Below, piece by piece: positions 1-8,951 of a DNA stretch of 64,000 nucleotides; the first letter of the stretch is position 1; every line of letters begins with the position of its first letter. The notes under the pieces are model-generated. The model ran no database searches and had not been told where the DNA came from. It saw only the letters and a program-made list of their open reading frames with translations. Origin of the DNA: CAVSRC01 sp963830205 (GTDB lineage Bacteria; Pseudomonadota; Alphaproteobacteria; Rhizobiales; Kaistiaceae); NCBI GenBank assembly GCA_963830205.1, contig CAWHLP010000036.1, forward strand, positions 1-64,000, in the 5' to 3' direction. A program made the translations under genes and the position numbers.

Positions 1-31
1 CAGACCTGGCGCAGATGGGTGGGCCGGCCTT

Positions 32-892
32 TCAGGCGTCGAGGCCGGCGTCCTTCATGCGCGCCTCGATCCACTGCCGTGCGGCAAGCAGTTCGGCGAC
101 CGGGTCGGCCGCCTTTTCGGTCCACATCTCGATCAGGAAGGTTCCGCGATAGTTCAGTTCCTGCAGCAGCCGGAAGACGCCGACGAAGTCGACGCAGCCC
201 TCGCCGAAGGGGACGTCGCGAAACTGACCCGGAAAGGATGGCGTCACCGGCAGCGTGTCCTTGAGGTGAATGGCCGCGATCCGGTCGATCCCGAGCCGCA
301 GCTCGGCAGCGACGTCGTTGCCCCAGGCCGACAGGTTCCCGACGTCGGGGTAGACGGTGAACCACGGCGAAGCGATCTCGGCGTCCCACGCCTTCCACTT
401 GGTGATCGAGTTGATGAACGGCGTGTCCATGATCTCGACCGCCAGCATGACCTGCGCCGCCGCCGCCCGTTCCGCCGACCAGCGCATGCCCTCGCTGAAC
501 CGGGCCACGGTGCCTTCGTCGTGCGGCTCGTAGTAGACGTCGTAGCCGGCGAGCTGGATGGTCCGGATGCCGAGGTCCTGCGCCAGCCGGATGGCGCCGA
601 GCATCACCGTCCGCGCGCGTTCGCGGATCGCCGGGTCGCGGCTGCCGAACGGAAAGCGGCGGTGCCCCGACAGGCACATGGTCGGAACGCGGATGCCGCT
701 GTCGAGAATGGCCATCGCCACCGCGCGCCGCTCGGCCTGGGTCCAGTCCAGCCGTTGCAGCCTGAGATCCGTCTCGTCGACCGACATCTCGACGAAGTCG
801 AAGCCGCACGTCCTGGCGAGCGCCAGGCGTTCGGTCCAGTCCAGATTCGGCGGCAGCGCCTTCTCGTAGATGCCGAGGGGATGCTTTCTCAT
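32..892 (-). CDS. ulaE: UlaE/SgbU-type L-xylulose-5-phosphate (L-ribulose-5-phosphate) 3-epimerase
   Basis: 286-residue TIM-barrel sugar-phosphate epimerase of the AP-endonuclease-2 superfamily, expected to interconvert L-xylulose-5-P and L-ribulose-5-P in the cytoplasm. It begins MRKHPLGIYEKALPPN, matching the UlaE N-terminus, and carries the barrel segments with acidic and His metal ligands seen in the family (FVEMSVDE near 30, LAVEIMDT mid-protein, IHLKDT and the C-terminal FLIEMW). Length fits the family (about 284). The start at 892 was chosen because the open frame upstream is unrelated sequence. An AGGCGAG precedes the ATG. It lies 35 nt downstream of the FGGY kinase and is probably co-transcribed with it. 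No 4-epimerase (AraD/UlaF) is visible, but the window ends just beyond. A hydroxypyruvate-isomerase-like or tetrulose-phosphate isomerase role is an alternative. Confidence 0.85.
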   Translation of the reverse strand: MRKHPLGIYEKALPPNLDWTERLALARTCGFDFVEMSVDETDLRLQRLDWTQAERRAVAMAILDSGIRVPTMCLSGHRRFPFGSRDPAIRERARTVMLGAIRLAQDLGIRTIQLAGYDVYYEPHDEGTVARFSEGMRWSAERAAAAQVMLAVEIMDTPFINSITKWKAWDAEIASPWFTVYPDVGNLSAWGNDVAAELRLGIDRIAAIHLKDTLPVTPSFPGQFRDVPFGEGCVDFVGVFRLLQELNYRGTFLIEMWTEKAADPVAELLAARQWIEARMKDAGLDA

Positions 893-927
893 CGCTCGCC
901 TGTCATGGGCAGAGGCCTCGCCGGCAT

Positions 928-2412
928 CTAGTTGAGCGGCGGCACGGTGTTGAGGAGTTCCGCCAACTGGCGGAAGCGCGCGTACTTGTCGTGATAGCGC
1001 CGCAGCACCGAGGCATCGGGTTCGACCGTCGAATCGGTCGACGCCATCGTCGCGATCGCATCCTCGAACGAAGCGAACGCACCCGAGCCGACCGCGGCCG
1101 CCATCGCAGCGCCCTTGCAGCCGGATTCGCTGACGTGGACGACCTCGACCTTCATGCCGCTGAGGTCGGCCACCATCTGCACCCACTCCTTGGAGCGCGC
1201 CGGGCCGCCGGTCAGGCGCAGCGGGTGATCCGCTCCGGCCAGAGCGACGATGCGCTCCAGGTGCGCCTGCTGCGAGAAGCAGATGCCCTCATAGACCGCC
1301 TGGACCATGTCGGCGAAATCGTGCGCATTGGCCAGGCCATAGAAGCCGCCTGACAGGTTGTCGCCGAGGTTGGAGGCGAACAGGTAGGGGAAGAAGATGA
1401 TGCTGGATGAGGCCTTTTGGCGCGAGGCAACCAGCGCATTGGCGCGCTCGTAGGGTTTGCTCTCGCCGCTCATGAAGTTGCGGACGAACCATTCAAGGTT
1501 GGCCGCCGAGGTGGGGCTGCCCTCATGCACGAAGTACTTGCCGGGAATGCAGTAGCGGCCCCAGGTGTAGGGATAGTCGTTCTGCGGAATCCGGTCGGCG
1601 ACCCAGGTGACGATCGTCCAGGTTCCCATGGTGACGTTGATGCGCGCCGCATCCGACAGGCCTGTGCAGACCGCCGCCGAGACCACATCGAAGAAGCCGC
1701 CGAACACGGGAGTCCCCGCGACCAGCCCGGTCTCCCCGGCCGCCTTGCGCGACAGGCCGCCGGCGTTCTCAACCGAATCGATGACCGGTGCCAGGCTGTC
1801 GGCCATCTCTTCGATGCCGAAGAGCCTCAGGAGCTCGGGGTCGTATTCGTTGCGCTCGACGTTGAACAGGTTGCTGCCGGAAATGTTGGTGACCTCGGCG
1901 TTGAACTGGCCGGTCATGCGGTAGCGCACCCAGTCATGCGCCATGAGGATGCGGTGGATCCGGCGATAGTTGTCGGGTTCGTTCTGCTTGAGCCAGGCGA
2001 GCAGCGAGACCGGGTGGCTGGGCCAGACCTGCTGGAAGCCGCGCGGGTAGGTCTTGCTGTCCAGCCCTTGCGCCTTCCACTGGCGCACCTGCGGCATGGC
2101 GCGCGAGTCAGAGGAGACGATCCCGTTGCGCACCGGCCGACCGTCGCGGTCGACGGCGTAGAGGCCTTTGCCGTGGGCGGAGAAACTGATGCCGGCGACG
2201 TCGGATGCGGGCACCTGGCTGGTCTGCAGCACCTGGCGGATGCTGTTGCAAACCATCTGCCACATTTCTTCCATGTCGCGCTCGGTCCAGCCGACCTGCG
2301 GGGAAAAGACCGGGGCGGACATCGCCGCAACGCCCTTTTCCTGCCCCAGCGCATCGTAGATGCCGCTCTTGATGACGCTGCCGCCGACGTCGATGCCGAG
2401 AAAATGGCTCAT
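928..2412 (-). CDS. lyxK: FGGY-family carbohydrate kinase, L-xylulokinase (LyxK)-like
   Basis: 494 residues, full length for an FGGY sugar kinase. It has the N-terminal phosphate-binding motif (FLGIDVGGSVIKSGIYD), a ribokinase/hexokinase-fold middle with the conserved catalytic Asp (GGFFDVVSAAV), and the ATP-site segment LTGGPARSKEWVQMVAD. As recalled, the resemblance to E. coli LyxK is strong across SPTSAANLEWF and SHPVSLLAWLK, so ATP-dependent phosphorylation of L-xylulose or a similar L-ketopentose is the best prediction. It sits directly upstream of the UlaE-like epimerase, which acts on the LyxK product. It is divergent from the ribitol-dehydrogenase-like gene across a 685-nt gap. Other pentulokinase specificities cannot be excluded. 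Confidence 0.88.
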   Translation of the reverse strand: MSHFLGIDVGGSVIKSGIYDALGQEKGVAAMSAPVFSPQVGWTERDMEEMWQMVCNSIRQVLQTSQVPASDVAGISFSAHGKGLYAVDRDGRPVRNGIVSSDSRAMPQVRQWKAQGLDSKTYPRGFQQVWPSHPVSLLAWLKQNEPDNYRRIHRILMAHDWVRYRMTGQFNAEVTNISGSNLFNVERNEYDPELLRLFGIEEMADSLAPVIDSVENAGGLSRKAAGETGLVAGTPVFGGFFDVVSAAVCTGLSDAARINVTMGTWTIVTWVADRIPQNDYPYTWGRYCIPGKYFVHEGSPTSAANLEWFVRNFMSGESKPYERANALVASRQKASSSIIFFPYLFASNLGDNLSGGFYGLANAHDFADMVQAVYEGICFSQQAHLERIVALAGADHPLRLTGGPARSKEWVQMVADLSGMKVEVVHVSESGCKGAAMAAAVGSGAFASFEDAIATMASTDSTVEPDASVLRRYHDKYARFRQLAELLNTVPPLN

Positions 2413-3097
2413 CGAAACTCCTCCATCTCAACGTCCGCAGAGCGCGGCCCGGTCTGGGCGATCTGCCGGCCGGTCATCCGGTCATGCGACGCCTTTGCCG
2501 CCACCGGCCCGCGCCGCCACGCCGCCGTTGAATTGCCGGCCAACCTGCATCGGAAGCCGGTTCGGTTTCAAGATGTACTTTGCCCGTCTTGTTGAATCTG
2601 CCAGCGCAAGCCCCGGTGATAGGCTGCTTGCGCATGGGCAGACGACGCACAGCCGATGCGGAAAGTCGTCGCCGCGGCTGTCGGCATGAGGCTGGCGCAC
2701 CCAAAAATAGCTGATGTTTATCAATTAGTTATGGAGACGTCCCGGGACACGCCAAGGTGCTGTTCGGGCGTGTTTGAGCCGGATATTCAAACAAAAAAGT
2801 ATCGGCTGCGACAAAAAATTGCAGTGGAGATTCGCAAGCGATTCTGCTCTAGATCAAAATATTGGGGTGTGTCTATGTTCCGCGCCATATTCTTTTGGCG
2901 CGAGCCGCTTGATGTACTTAAAGTATAGATTACAACGATTAAGAATAATTTCTTGAAACAACAAAGCATAACGCGCGCGACGACCACCTCATGGGCGGCA
3001 AGACGGCCGGATTCCGGCCAAGGGCGGCGTGCCAATCGGGCTGCCACCCCACGGCCGTCCCGGATGGGTGAGAAGCTGTACGCGGACGGAGACCAGG
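2413..3097. promoter_or_regulatory. Divergent intergenic region between the FGGY kinase and SDR genes
   Basis: 685 nt without a convincing gene. The part from about 2700 to 2990 is markedly more AT-rich than its surroundings, as expected for divergent promoters. A TGATGTTTATCAATTAG stretch near 2712 and a GAAACAACAAAGC stretch near 2955 resemble half-sites for sugar regulators, but I cannot assign them. Short reading frames here look like chance. Confidence 0.45.
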
Positions 3098-3826
3098 ATG
3101 GGCGGTGAATTGCAGGGCAAGGTGGCGGCGGTGACCGGTGCGGCCTCGGGCATCGGACTTGCGTGCGCCCAGGCGATGCTCGCAGCCGGAGCCAAGGTCG
3201 TGCTCGTCGACCGTGCCGCCGACCGTTTGGAGCGCCTGGGCAAGGAACTGGGGCCCCAGGCGATTCCGCTTGTCGTCGACCTGACCGAGCCGGACAGCGT
3301 CGCCGGGATGATGCCCCAGATCCTGGCTCTGGCGGGCACGCTCGACATCTTTCACGCCAATGCCGGCGCCTATGTGGGTGGCGATGTGGTCGACGGCGAT
3401 CCCGATGCCTGGGACAAGGTCCTCAATCTCAACATCAATGCTGCATTCCGGTCGGTCCGCGCGGTTCTGCCGCACATGGTGGAGAAGAAGGCCGGCGACA
3501 TCATCTTCACCAGCTCGATCGCCGGGCTGGTCCCGGTCGTCTGGGAGCCTATCTACACGGCTTCGAAATTTGCCGTGCAGGCCTTCGTGCATACCGTCAG
3601 ACGTCAGGTCTCGCGCCACGGCATCCGTGTTGGCGCGGTCGCTCCGGGACCGGTGGTCACCGCACTCCTGGATGACTGGCCCAAGGCCAAGATGGACGAG
3701 GCGCTGGCCAACGGCAGCCTGATGCAGCCGAAGGAAGTGGCCGATGCGGTCATGTTCATGCTCACCCGTCCGCGCAACGTCGCGGTGCGCGACCTGGTGA
3801 TCCTGCCCGTGAGCGTGGATCTGTAG
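3098..3826 (+). CDS. rbtD: Ribitol 2-dehydrogenase-like short-chain dehydrogenase
   Basis: 242-residue classical SDR that should oxidise a polyol (ribitol, or a related pentitol or tetritol) to a ketose with NAD+. The cofactor glycine motif is TGAASGIG near residues 14-21, the NAG motif is HANAGAYVGG, and the catalytic residues are Ser in IIFTSSIAG and Tyr-Lys in PIYTASKFA. The C-terminal half (LLDDWPKAKMDEAL, and the ending VILPVSVDL) closely matches Klebsiella ribitol dehydrogenase as I recall it. The start at 3098 fits the family N-terminus (MGGELQGKVAAVTG), with GGAG six bases upstream. It is divergent from lyxK, so the encoded route may run polyol, L-xylulose or ribulose, then the phosphate. 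It is paralogous to the SDR at 11608-12336. Confidence 0.87.
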   Translation: MGGELQGKVAAVTGAASGIGLACAQAMLAAGAKVVLVDRAADRLERLGKELGPQAIPLVVDLTEPDSVAGMMPQILALAGTLDIFHANAGAYVGGDVVDGDPDAWDKVLNLNINAAFRSVRAVLPHMVEKKAGDIIFTSSIAGLVPVVWEPIYTASKFAVQAFVHTVRRQVSRHGIRVGAVAPGPVVTALLDDWPKAKMDEALANGSLMQPKEVADAVMFMLTRPRNVAVRDLVILPVSVDL

Positions 3827-4143
3827 CCGGGACGGCGGGCAGGCAAGCAGGACGAACGCCACGGGCGTCACGGACGCGCACCAACAGGGAACCGATCACA
3901 CACGGGGCAACAGGAAAAGATCACAAAATTACCAAGATCACAGGCGAAAATGCACAATTCCTCGTTGATTTCTAACATGCTGGTGTTACGTTTCGCTCCG
4001 ATGCGCCGGAATTGTGGCTCGAGTCTGTGCAGTTGCCCATCTCGCCGGGGAGCCTGTTTCGGGGGCTCGTCCTGCGCGACAGCGCCTGTCGTCCCGCGGG
4101 CGAGACGGAAGGGCAGCGGTTTTTCTCGGGAAGGAAAGGCATC
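3827..4143 (+). promoter_or_regulatory. Upstream region of the rpiB-dhaK-dhaL operon
   Basis: 317 nt with no gene. It is AT-enriched from 3895 to 3990 and is the likely promoter region. TGTTACG at 3984-3990 matches the left half of the putative DeoR operators at 8613 and 8952, so the same regulator may act here. This is a weak, half-site match. A GGAAAGG ribosome-binding site lies just before the rpiB ATG. Confidence 0.4.
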
Positions 4144-4686
4144 ATGAAGGTCGCGGTAGCGGGTGACAGCGCCGGCGAGGGACTCGCACATGTTCTCGCC
4201 GAGCACCTCAAGCAGCGTTGTGAGGCTTTGGACGTGTCGCGTGTCGGCGGTGAAGCCGACCCGTTCTACGCCAACATGGCCGACCGCGTCGCCTCGGCCG
4301 TACTCGCCGGAACCTATGACCGGGCAATCCTCATCTGTGGCACGGGCATCGGTGTCAGCATCAGCGCCAACAAGGTGCACGGCATCCGCGCCGCGCTGAC
4401 GCACGATGTCTACTCGGCCCGACGCGCCGCCTTGTCCAACAACGCCCAGATCATCACGATGGGCGCCCGCGTCGTCGGCACCGAACTCGCCAAGACGATC
4501 GCCGATGCCTACCTCGACGTCGCCTTTGATTTCGATCCCAACGGACCGTCGGGCGGCAACGTTCTGGCGATCGAGTCCCTTGACGCAAAATACGCATCCA
4601 GCACCGACCCGAATGCTGCGCCGGTCTTGCCGGGCGACGAGAATCCGGGCCGAGAAGAAAGGCCTTTGGAGGTGACGACAAGATGA
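4144..4686 (+). CDS. rpiB: RpiB/LacAB-type sugar-phosphate isomerase
   Basis: 180 residues, somewhat longer than typical RpiB (about 150) because of a C-terminal extension rich in Asn, Pro and Glu. The active-site Cys lies in ILICGTGIGVSISANKVHGIRAA (residues about 62-84), and the anion-binding His/Arg region follows in THDVYSARRAALSNNAQIITMG. RpiB enzymes isomerise ribose-5-P/ribulose-5-P. Relatives in tetritol pathways (EryI, DerI) instead convert D-erythrulose-4-P to D-erythrose-4-P. Its stop overlaps the dhaK start by 4 nt, so translational coupling with DhaK makes the tetrulose-phosphate role more likely here. Start at 4144 has a strong GGAAAGG site. Confidence 0.85.
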   Translation: MKVAVAGDSAGEGLAHVLAEHLKQRCEALDVSRVGGEADPFYANMADRVASAVLAGTYDRAILICGTGIGVSISANKVHGIRAALTHDVYSARRAALSNNAQIITMGARVVGTELAKTIADAYLDVAFDFDPNGPSGGNVLAIESLDAKYASSTDPNAAPVLPGDENPGREERPLEVTTR

Positions 4687-5687
4687 ACAGAATTTTCAAC
4701 GACCCCGATCACATGGTCGAAGATGCCGTGCGCGGCTACGTCAAGGCCCACCAGGATCTGGTCGCGGCAACCGACAATTCCCGGGTGATCAAGGTCAAGT
4801 CGGCGCCGCGCGCCGGCAAGGTCGGCATCGTCACCGGCGGCGGGTCGGGCCATGAGCCGGCCTTCCTCGGATATGTCGGCGACAATCTCGTCGACGCGGT
4901 GGCGATCGGCGAGATCTTTTCCTCGCCCACCGCGCAGGCGTTCCACGACGCCTTCAAGGCGTGCGACGGCGGCGCCGGCGTCGCCTGTCTCTACGGCAAC
5001 TATGCCGGCGACAACATGAACGTCAAAATGGCGATCAAGATGGCCGCGAAGACCGGCCTCACGGTGAAGACGGTCGTCGCCAACGACGACGTGCCTTCGG
5101 CACCCAAGGATGAGATGGCCAAGCGCCGTGGCGTCGCCGGCGAGATCCTGATGTGGAAGGTGGGCGGCGCTCGCGCCGCCGAAGGCGGCAGCCTCGACGA
5201 GGTGATCGCCGCCGCACAGAAGGCGATCGACAACACCCGCTCGATCGGCATCGGCCTTTCACCGTGCACCATCGTGGCGGTCGGCCATCCCAATTTCACC
5301 ATCAAGGACGGCGAGATGGAGGTCGGCATCGGCCACCACGGCGAGCCCGGCGTCACGGTGATGGCGACGAGACCGGCGGCCGAAATGGCCGACATGATGC
5401 TCGACTACGTGATTCCCGATCTGCCGTTCGCCGAGGGCGACAAGGTCGCGGTGCTGCTCTCCGGCCTGGGCGCGACGCCGATCATGGAGCTCTACATCCT
5501 TTACGATCGCATCGCCGAGGTGCTCGGCCAGCGCCAGCTCGACATCCGCCACGCCTATGTCGGCAACTACTTCACCTCTCTGGAGATGATGGGCGTCACG
5601 CTGACCATGATGCGCCTCGACGACGAGCTCGACCGGCTGCTGGCCTATCCCGCACGCTCGATCGGCCTCACCAGTCTGAAGGGATGA
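4683..5687 (+). CDS. dhaK: DhaK-type dihydroxyacetone/tetrulose kinase subunit
   Basis: 334 residues, full length for the K subunit that binds the ketose covalently through a His. It has GIVTGGGSGHEPAFLGYVG near 50-68 and EVGIGHHGEPGVT near 215, which includes the conserved substrate-binding His. It overlaps rpiB by ATGA and is followed after 4 nt by dhaL. No DhaM phosphotransferase gene is nearby, so phosphate probably comes from ATP through DhaL rather than from the PTS. Given the polyol context, erythrulose is a more likely substrate than dihydroxyacetone, but sequence alone cannot decide. Confidence 0.92.
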   Translation: MNRIFNDPDHMVEDAVRGYVKAHQDLVAATDNSRVIKVKSAPRAGKVGIVTGGGSGHEPAFLGYVGDNLVDAVAIGEIFSSPTAQAFHDAFKACDGGAGVACLYGNYAGDNMNVKMAIKMAAKTGLTVKTVVANDDVPSAPKDEMAKRRGVAGEILMWKVGGARAAEGGSLDEVIAAAQKAIDNTRSIGIGLSPCTIVAVGHPNFTIKDGEMEVGIGHHGEPGVTVMATRPAAEMADMMLDYVIPDLPFAEGDKVAVLLSGLGATPIMELYILYDRIAEVLGQRQLDIRHAYVGNYFTSLEMMGVTLTMMRLDDELDRLLAYPARSIGLTSLKG

Positions 5688-5691
5688 GGCC

Positions 5692-6330
5692 ATGCCTCTT
5701 GCAGTCAGCCAAGCCGGCTTCGTCGTCACCGACCTGATCGACGCCATCGTCGCCAATCGCGACCATCTCAGCGAGATCGACGGCAAGATCGGCGACGGCG
5801 ACCATGGCGTCAACATGGCCAAGGGTTTCACCATGTGCCGGCAAGCGCTGGGAGATCCGGTTCCCGGACTGAAGGAAAGCCTCGCCACCCTCGGCGATAC
5901 GCTCATGAACGGGATCGGCGGATCGATGGGGCCTCTCTACGGCACCTTCTTCGGCGAGATGGCCGAGTCACTGGACGGGGTAACGACGCTCGACGCGCCG
6001 GCGTTCGGCAGGATGATCCGCAGCGGCCTTGACGGTGTTATCGACATCGGTGGTGCGAAGCCGGGCGACAAGACCCTGCTCGACACGCTGGTGCCGGCTG
6101 CCGCCGCCTTCGACAGTGCGCGCGAGGCAGGCAAGCCATTCACGGCTTGCCTCGACGACATGGCGGAAGCTGCTCGACGGGGGCGCGATTCCACCGTCGA
6201 CATGGTCGCCAAGGTCGGACGGGCCAGCCGCCTGGGCGAGCGTTCGCGCGGTGTCCTGGACGCGGGATCGGCGTCCTGCTGCGTGATCCTGGAAACCATG
6301 GCGGGGAGTATCGGCCCGAAGGTCGCGTAA
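5692..6330 (+). CDS. dhaL: DhaL-type nucleotide-binding kinase subunit
   Basis: 212 residues, all-helical DhaL fold with the Asp-rich Mg-nucleotide site KIGDGDHGVNMAKG (about residues 32-45), the glycine loop GIGGSMGPLYGTFF near 76, and KPGDKTLLDTL near 123. It partners DhaK to phosphorylate a short ketose. The gene follows dhaK by 4 nt and is the last member of the rpiB-dhaK-dhaL operon. In PTS-type systems DhaL carries tightly bound ADP rephosphorylated by DhaM. With no DhaM in sight, exchange of free ATP is inferred. Confidence 0.92.
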   Translation: MPLAVSQAGFVVTDLIDAIVANRDHLSEIDGKIGDGDHGVNMAKGFTMCRQALGDPVPGLKESLATLGDTLMNGIGGSMGPLYGTFFGEMAESLDGVTTLDAPAFGRMIRSGLDGVIDIGGAKPGDKTLLDTLVPAAAAFDSAREAGKPFTACLDDMAEAARRGRDSTVDMVAKVGRASRLGERSRGVLDAGSASCCVILETMAGSIGPKVA

Positions 6331-6509
6331 CGGTTCGGGCGGCACGATGAGCGCCTCGGTCATCGGCAACGACGGCGCGGCCGGGAGCAGACAAAGGCTC
6401 GGGTTGAGCCGGTAACGGAAGGTGGACTTTCACATAGGCGGCGGAGTGCCGGCGACAAGCAACAACAGCGACGACGCTAACCGTCCGCAGCTTCCCAAGG
6501 AGTAGAAAG

Positions 6510-7644
6510 ATGAACGTCATAGACAAGGTCAAGATCGTAAAGCATGCCCATTCCATCTCGCTCGGCGAGATTCCGAAGACGATGGAGGCCGTGGTCGCCC
6601 ATGCCCCCGGCGACTACCGCTTCGAGACCGTCGAGACGCCGCGCGCCGGCCCTGACGAGATCATCATCAAGGTCGAAGGCTGCGGCATCTGCGCCGGCGA
6701 CATCAAGAGCTGGGACGGTGCCCCGTCGTTCTGGGGTGACAAGGACCAGCCGGCCTACATCAAGGCGCCGATGATTCCGGGCCATGAGTTCGTCGGCATC
6801 GCCGTCGAACTCGGCGAGAACGTTGCGGCGGCCGGCGAGTTCAAACTCGGCGAGCGGCTGGTCTCCGAGCAGATCGTGCCCTGCGAGAAGTGCCGTTTCT
6901 GCAAGAGCGGCCAATACTGGATGTGCGAGAAGCACGACGTCTATGGCTTCCAGAACAACGTCAATGGCGGCATGGCGGCCTATATGCGCTTCCCCAAGGA
7001 ATCGCGCACCCACAAGGTTCCCAACGACATCCCGCTCGAGAAGGCGATCCTGACCGAGCCCTACGCCTGCTCGGCACATGCGGTCCAGCGTGCCAAGGTC
7101 GACTTCAACGACGTGGTGGTGCTCGCCGGCGCCGGCACGCTCGGTCTCGGCATGGTCGGCGCGCTGCAGGCTCAAGAACCCCAAGAAGCTGATCGTTCTC
7201 GACACCAGGCCCGAGCGGCTCAAGCTCGCCAAGAAATTCGGTGCCGACCTCGTGTTCAACCCACGCGAGGATGACGTCGAAAAGATCGTCAAGGACATGA
7301 CCGACGGTTACGGCTGCGACGTCTATATCGAAGCAACCGGCCATCCGGATGCCGTCCTGCAGGGCCTCAAGATGATCCGCAAGCTCGGCCGCTTCGTCGA
7401 GTTCAGCGTGTTCAGCCACGACGTCACGGTCGACTGGTCGATCATCAGCGACCGCAAGGAGCTCGACCTCCTCGGTGCCCATCTCAGCCCGTACATTTAT
7501 CCGTGGGTCATCGAGGCGATCGGCGACGGCCGCCTGCCGACCGAGGGCGTCGTGACGCACGTCCTGCCGCTCAAGGAGTACGACAAGGGCTTCAAGATGA
7601 TGAAGGCCGGCGACAAGTCGCTGAAGATCGTGCTGAAGCCGTAG
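6510..7644 (+). CDS. Zinc alcohol dehydrogenase, erythritol/L-threitol dehydrogenase-like (frame broken at 7170)
   Basis: Medium-chain dehydrogenase of about 377 residues once one extra base near 7170 (G between GCGCTGCAG and CTCAAGAAC) is ignored. Upstream and downstream halves then join as GMVGALQ-LKNPKKLIVLD without a gap. Catalytic zinc ligands are in CGICAGDIKSW and GHEFVG. Structural zinc is held by four Cys in CEKCRFCKSGQYWMC. The Rossmann motif is GAGTLGLG. As recalled, the ending VDWSIISDRKELDLLGAHL and the DVYGF segment resemble mycobacterial EltD, which oxidises erythritol/L-threitol to L-erythrulose. AAGGAG precedes the ATG. It probably supplies the ketose for DhaK-DhaL. Confidence 0.82.
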
Positions 7645-7704
7645 CCTTCGCAGCAGCGAGGCGCGACCAACCGGGCCGCGCCTCTACACCGCAAGAAACA
7701 TGAG

Positions 7705-7743
7705 ACCCGCCGTGGCGACACTGCCAGGGCGGGTTTCCTTTTC
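7705..7743 (+). terminator. Intrinsic terminator after the zinc dehydrogenase
   Basis: Arms ACCCGCC and GGCGGGT (7705-7734) enclose an inner TGGC/GCCA stem, and the run TTTCCTTTT follows. It sits between convergent genes and is oriented for the dehydrogenase. Confidence 0.75.
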
Positions 7744-7789
7744 ATGCACTGCGGTGTTGGTCGGCGCGAACGAGCGGCGCCGCAGGATC

Positions 7790-8567
7790 TCAGGGCGAGA
7801 CGATGCGCAGCTGCACACCGCTCTTGCGCAACATCTCGGCATCCGCCGGGGAGATGCCGTTATCGGTGATCACCGCGTGGAACTCGTTGAGGTTGGCCAG
7901 CTTGATGAGCGCGGTGACCCCGAACTTGGAACTGTCGACGAGGAGCACGCTGCGGTCGACGGCACCGATCAGGGCCCGCTTGGTCTTCACCACCTCTTCC
8001 TGCTGGTGATAGGCAGTGGCGCCGAACACGGCCGACGTCGACAGGAACAGGGTGTTGGCGCGCAGCGATGCCAAGGCCTGTTCGCCGATATAGCCGAAGA
8101 AGCCGTTGAATCGCGGGTTGTAGTGGCCCCCGATCGAGACGGTCTCGATCCCGTGGACGCCCTTCAATATGTCGATCACGGTCAGGCTGTTGGTGATGAC
8201 CGTGAGCGGCTTGCAGCCGACGATCAGCGGGGCCATGCGCGAGACGGTCGTCGAGTCGTCGAGGATGATGGCTTGGCCCGGCTCGACCATGGCGACTGCG
8301 GCGCGCGCCAGCGCCTCCTTTTCGGCATCTGCCAAGCGCGAGCGATAGAGGATGGTGCTGTCGACCGAGCTTGACGATCGTACGGTCACACCGCCGTGCA
8401 CGCGCCGGACAATGCCTTGGTCCTCAAGCACTCTGAGGTCGCGGTGCACCGTCATGCGGCTGACGCCAAAATGGCGCAGCCAGTTCATCAACCTGCGCCG
8501 AACCGATGGGGAGTAGGTAGTCGAGAAGAGCTTTGCGCCGTCCGACCGGACCGGAAGAGGGCTTCAC
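7790..8567 (-). CDS. DeoR-family transcriptional regulator (frame broken near 8473)
   Basis: Sugar-phosphate-responsive repressor of about 258 residues if one extra base near 8473 is removed. The N-terminal winged helix is then complete: RKALLDYLLPIGSAQVDELA joins HFGVSRMTVHRDLRVLEDQG, the DeoR HTH signature. Without the repair, the longest in-frame product starts inside the HTH. The C-terminal DeoRC effector domain follows (AIILDDSTTVSRMAPLI, VITNSLTVIDIL, SIGGHYNPRF, LLVDSSKFGV). The proposed start is GTG at 8567 with CGGAG upstream. It is divergent from the transaldolase and convergent with the zinc dehydrogenase. The paired repeats at 8613 and 8952 are its probable operators. Confidence 0.83.
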
Positions 8568-8612
8568 GCTCCGGGGTCTGTCGTCTTCGATATCCAAGTC
8601 GCAATGTCCCTG

Positions 8613-8629
8613 CTGTTATGGAAGCAACA
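8613..8629. promoter_or_regulatory. Candidate DeoR operator, copy 1
   Basis: CTGTTATGGAAGCAACA. It matches the second copy at 8952 in 15 of 17 positions and sits just upstream of the proposed regulator start, as expected for autoregulation. Confidence 0.55.
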
Positions 8630-8659
8630 CTACTCCGTTTTTCTGCGAAAGATAACACC

Positions 8660-8682
8660 CGCTGTTCATTTGCTGAACAGCG
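8660..8682. repeat. Perfect 9-bp inverted repeat
   Basis: Arms CGCTGTTCA and TGAACAGCG are separated by TTTGC. No T-run follows, so a protein-binding site is more likely than a terminator. Confidence 0.5.
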
Positions 8683-8951
8683 CTCGTGTTCCGCTGCTCA
8701 CCATGCGGCCTCTTTGTTATCGATGACCAACGGCGTCGCCTTGCCCCGTCGGCTCGCCGGCATGGCGCGGCATCCGCCGCCCAGTCGGTGGCCGTTTTCA
8801 TCAGAATAGCGCGAAAATAACAGGCATATTGTTGCGATATGCCCAAATTGGGCCGCGGCTTCAATTCTGCCTTCCATCCTGGCATTCGCCTGCCTCGACA
8901 ATGCGGGCAGCGCCGGCTGAGCGGCGTGGCCAGCCGTGGCCGATACGAATA

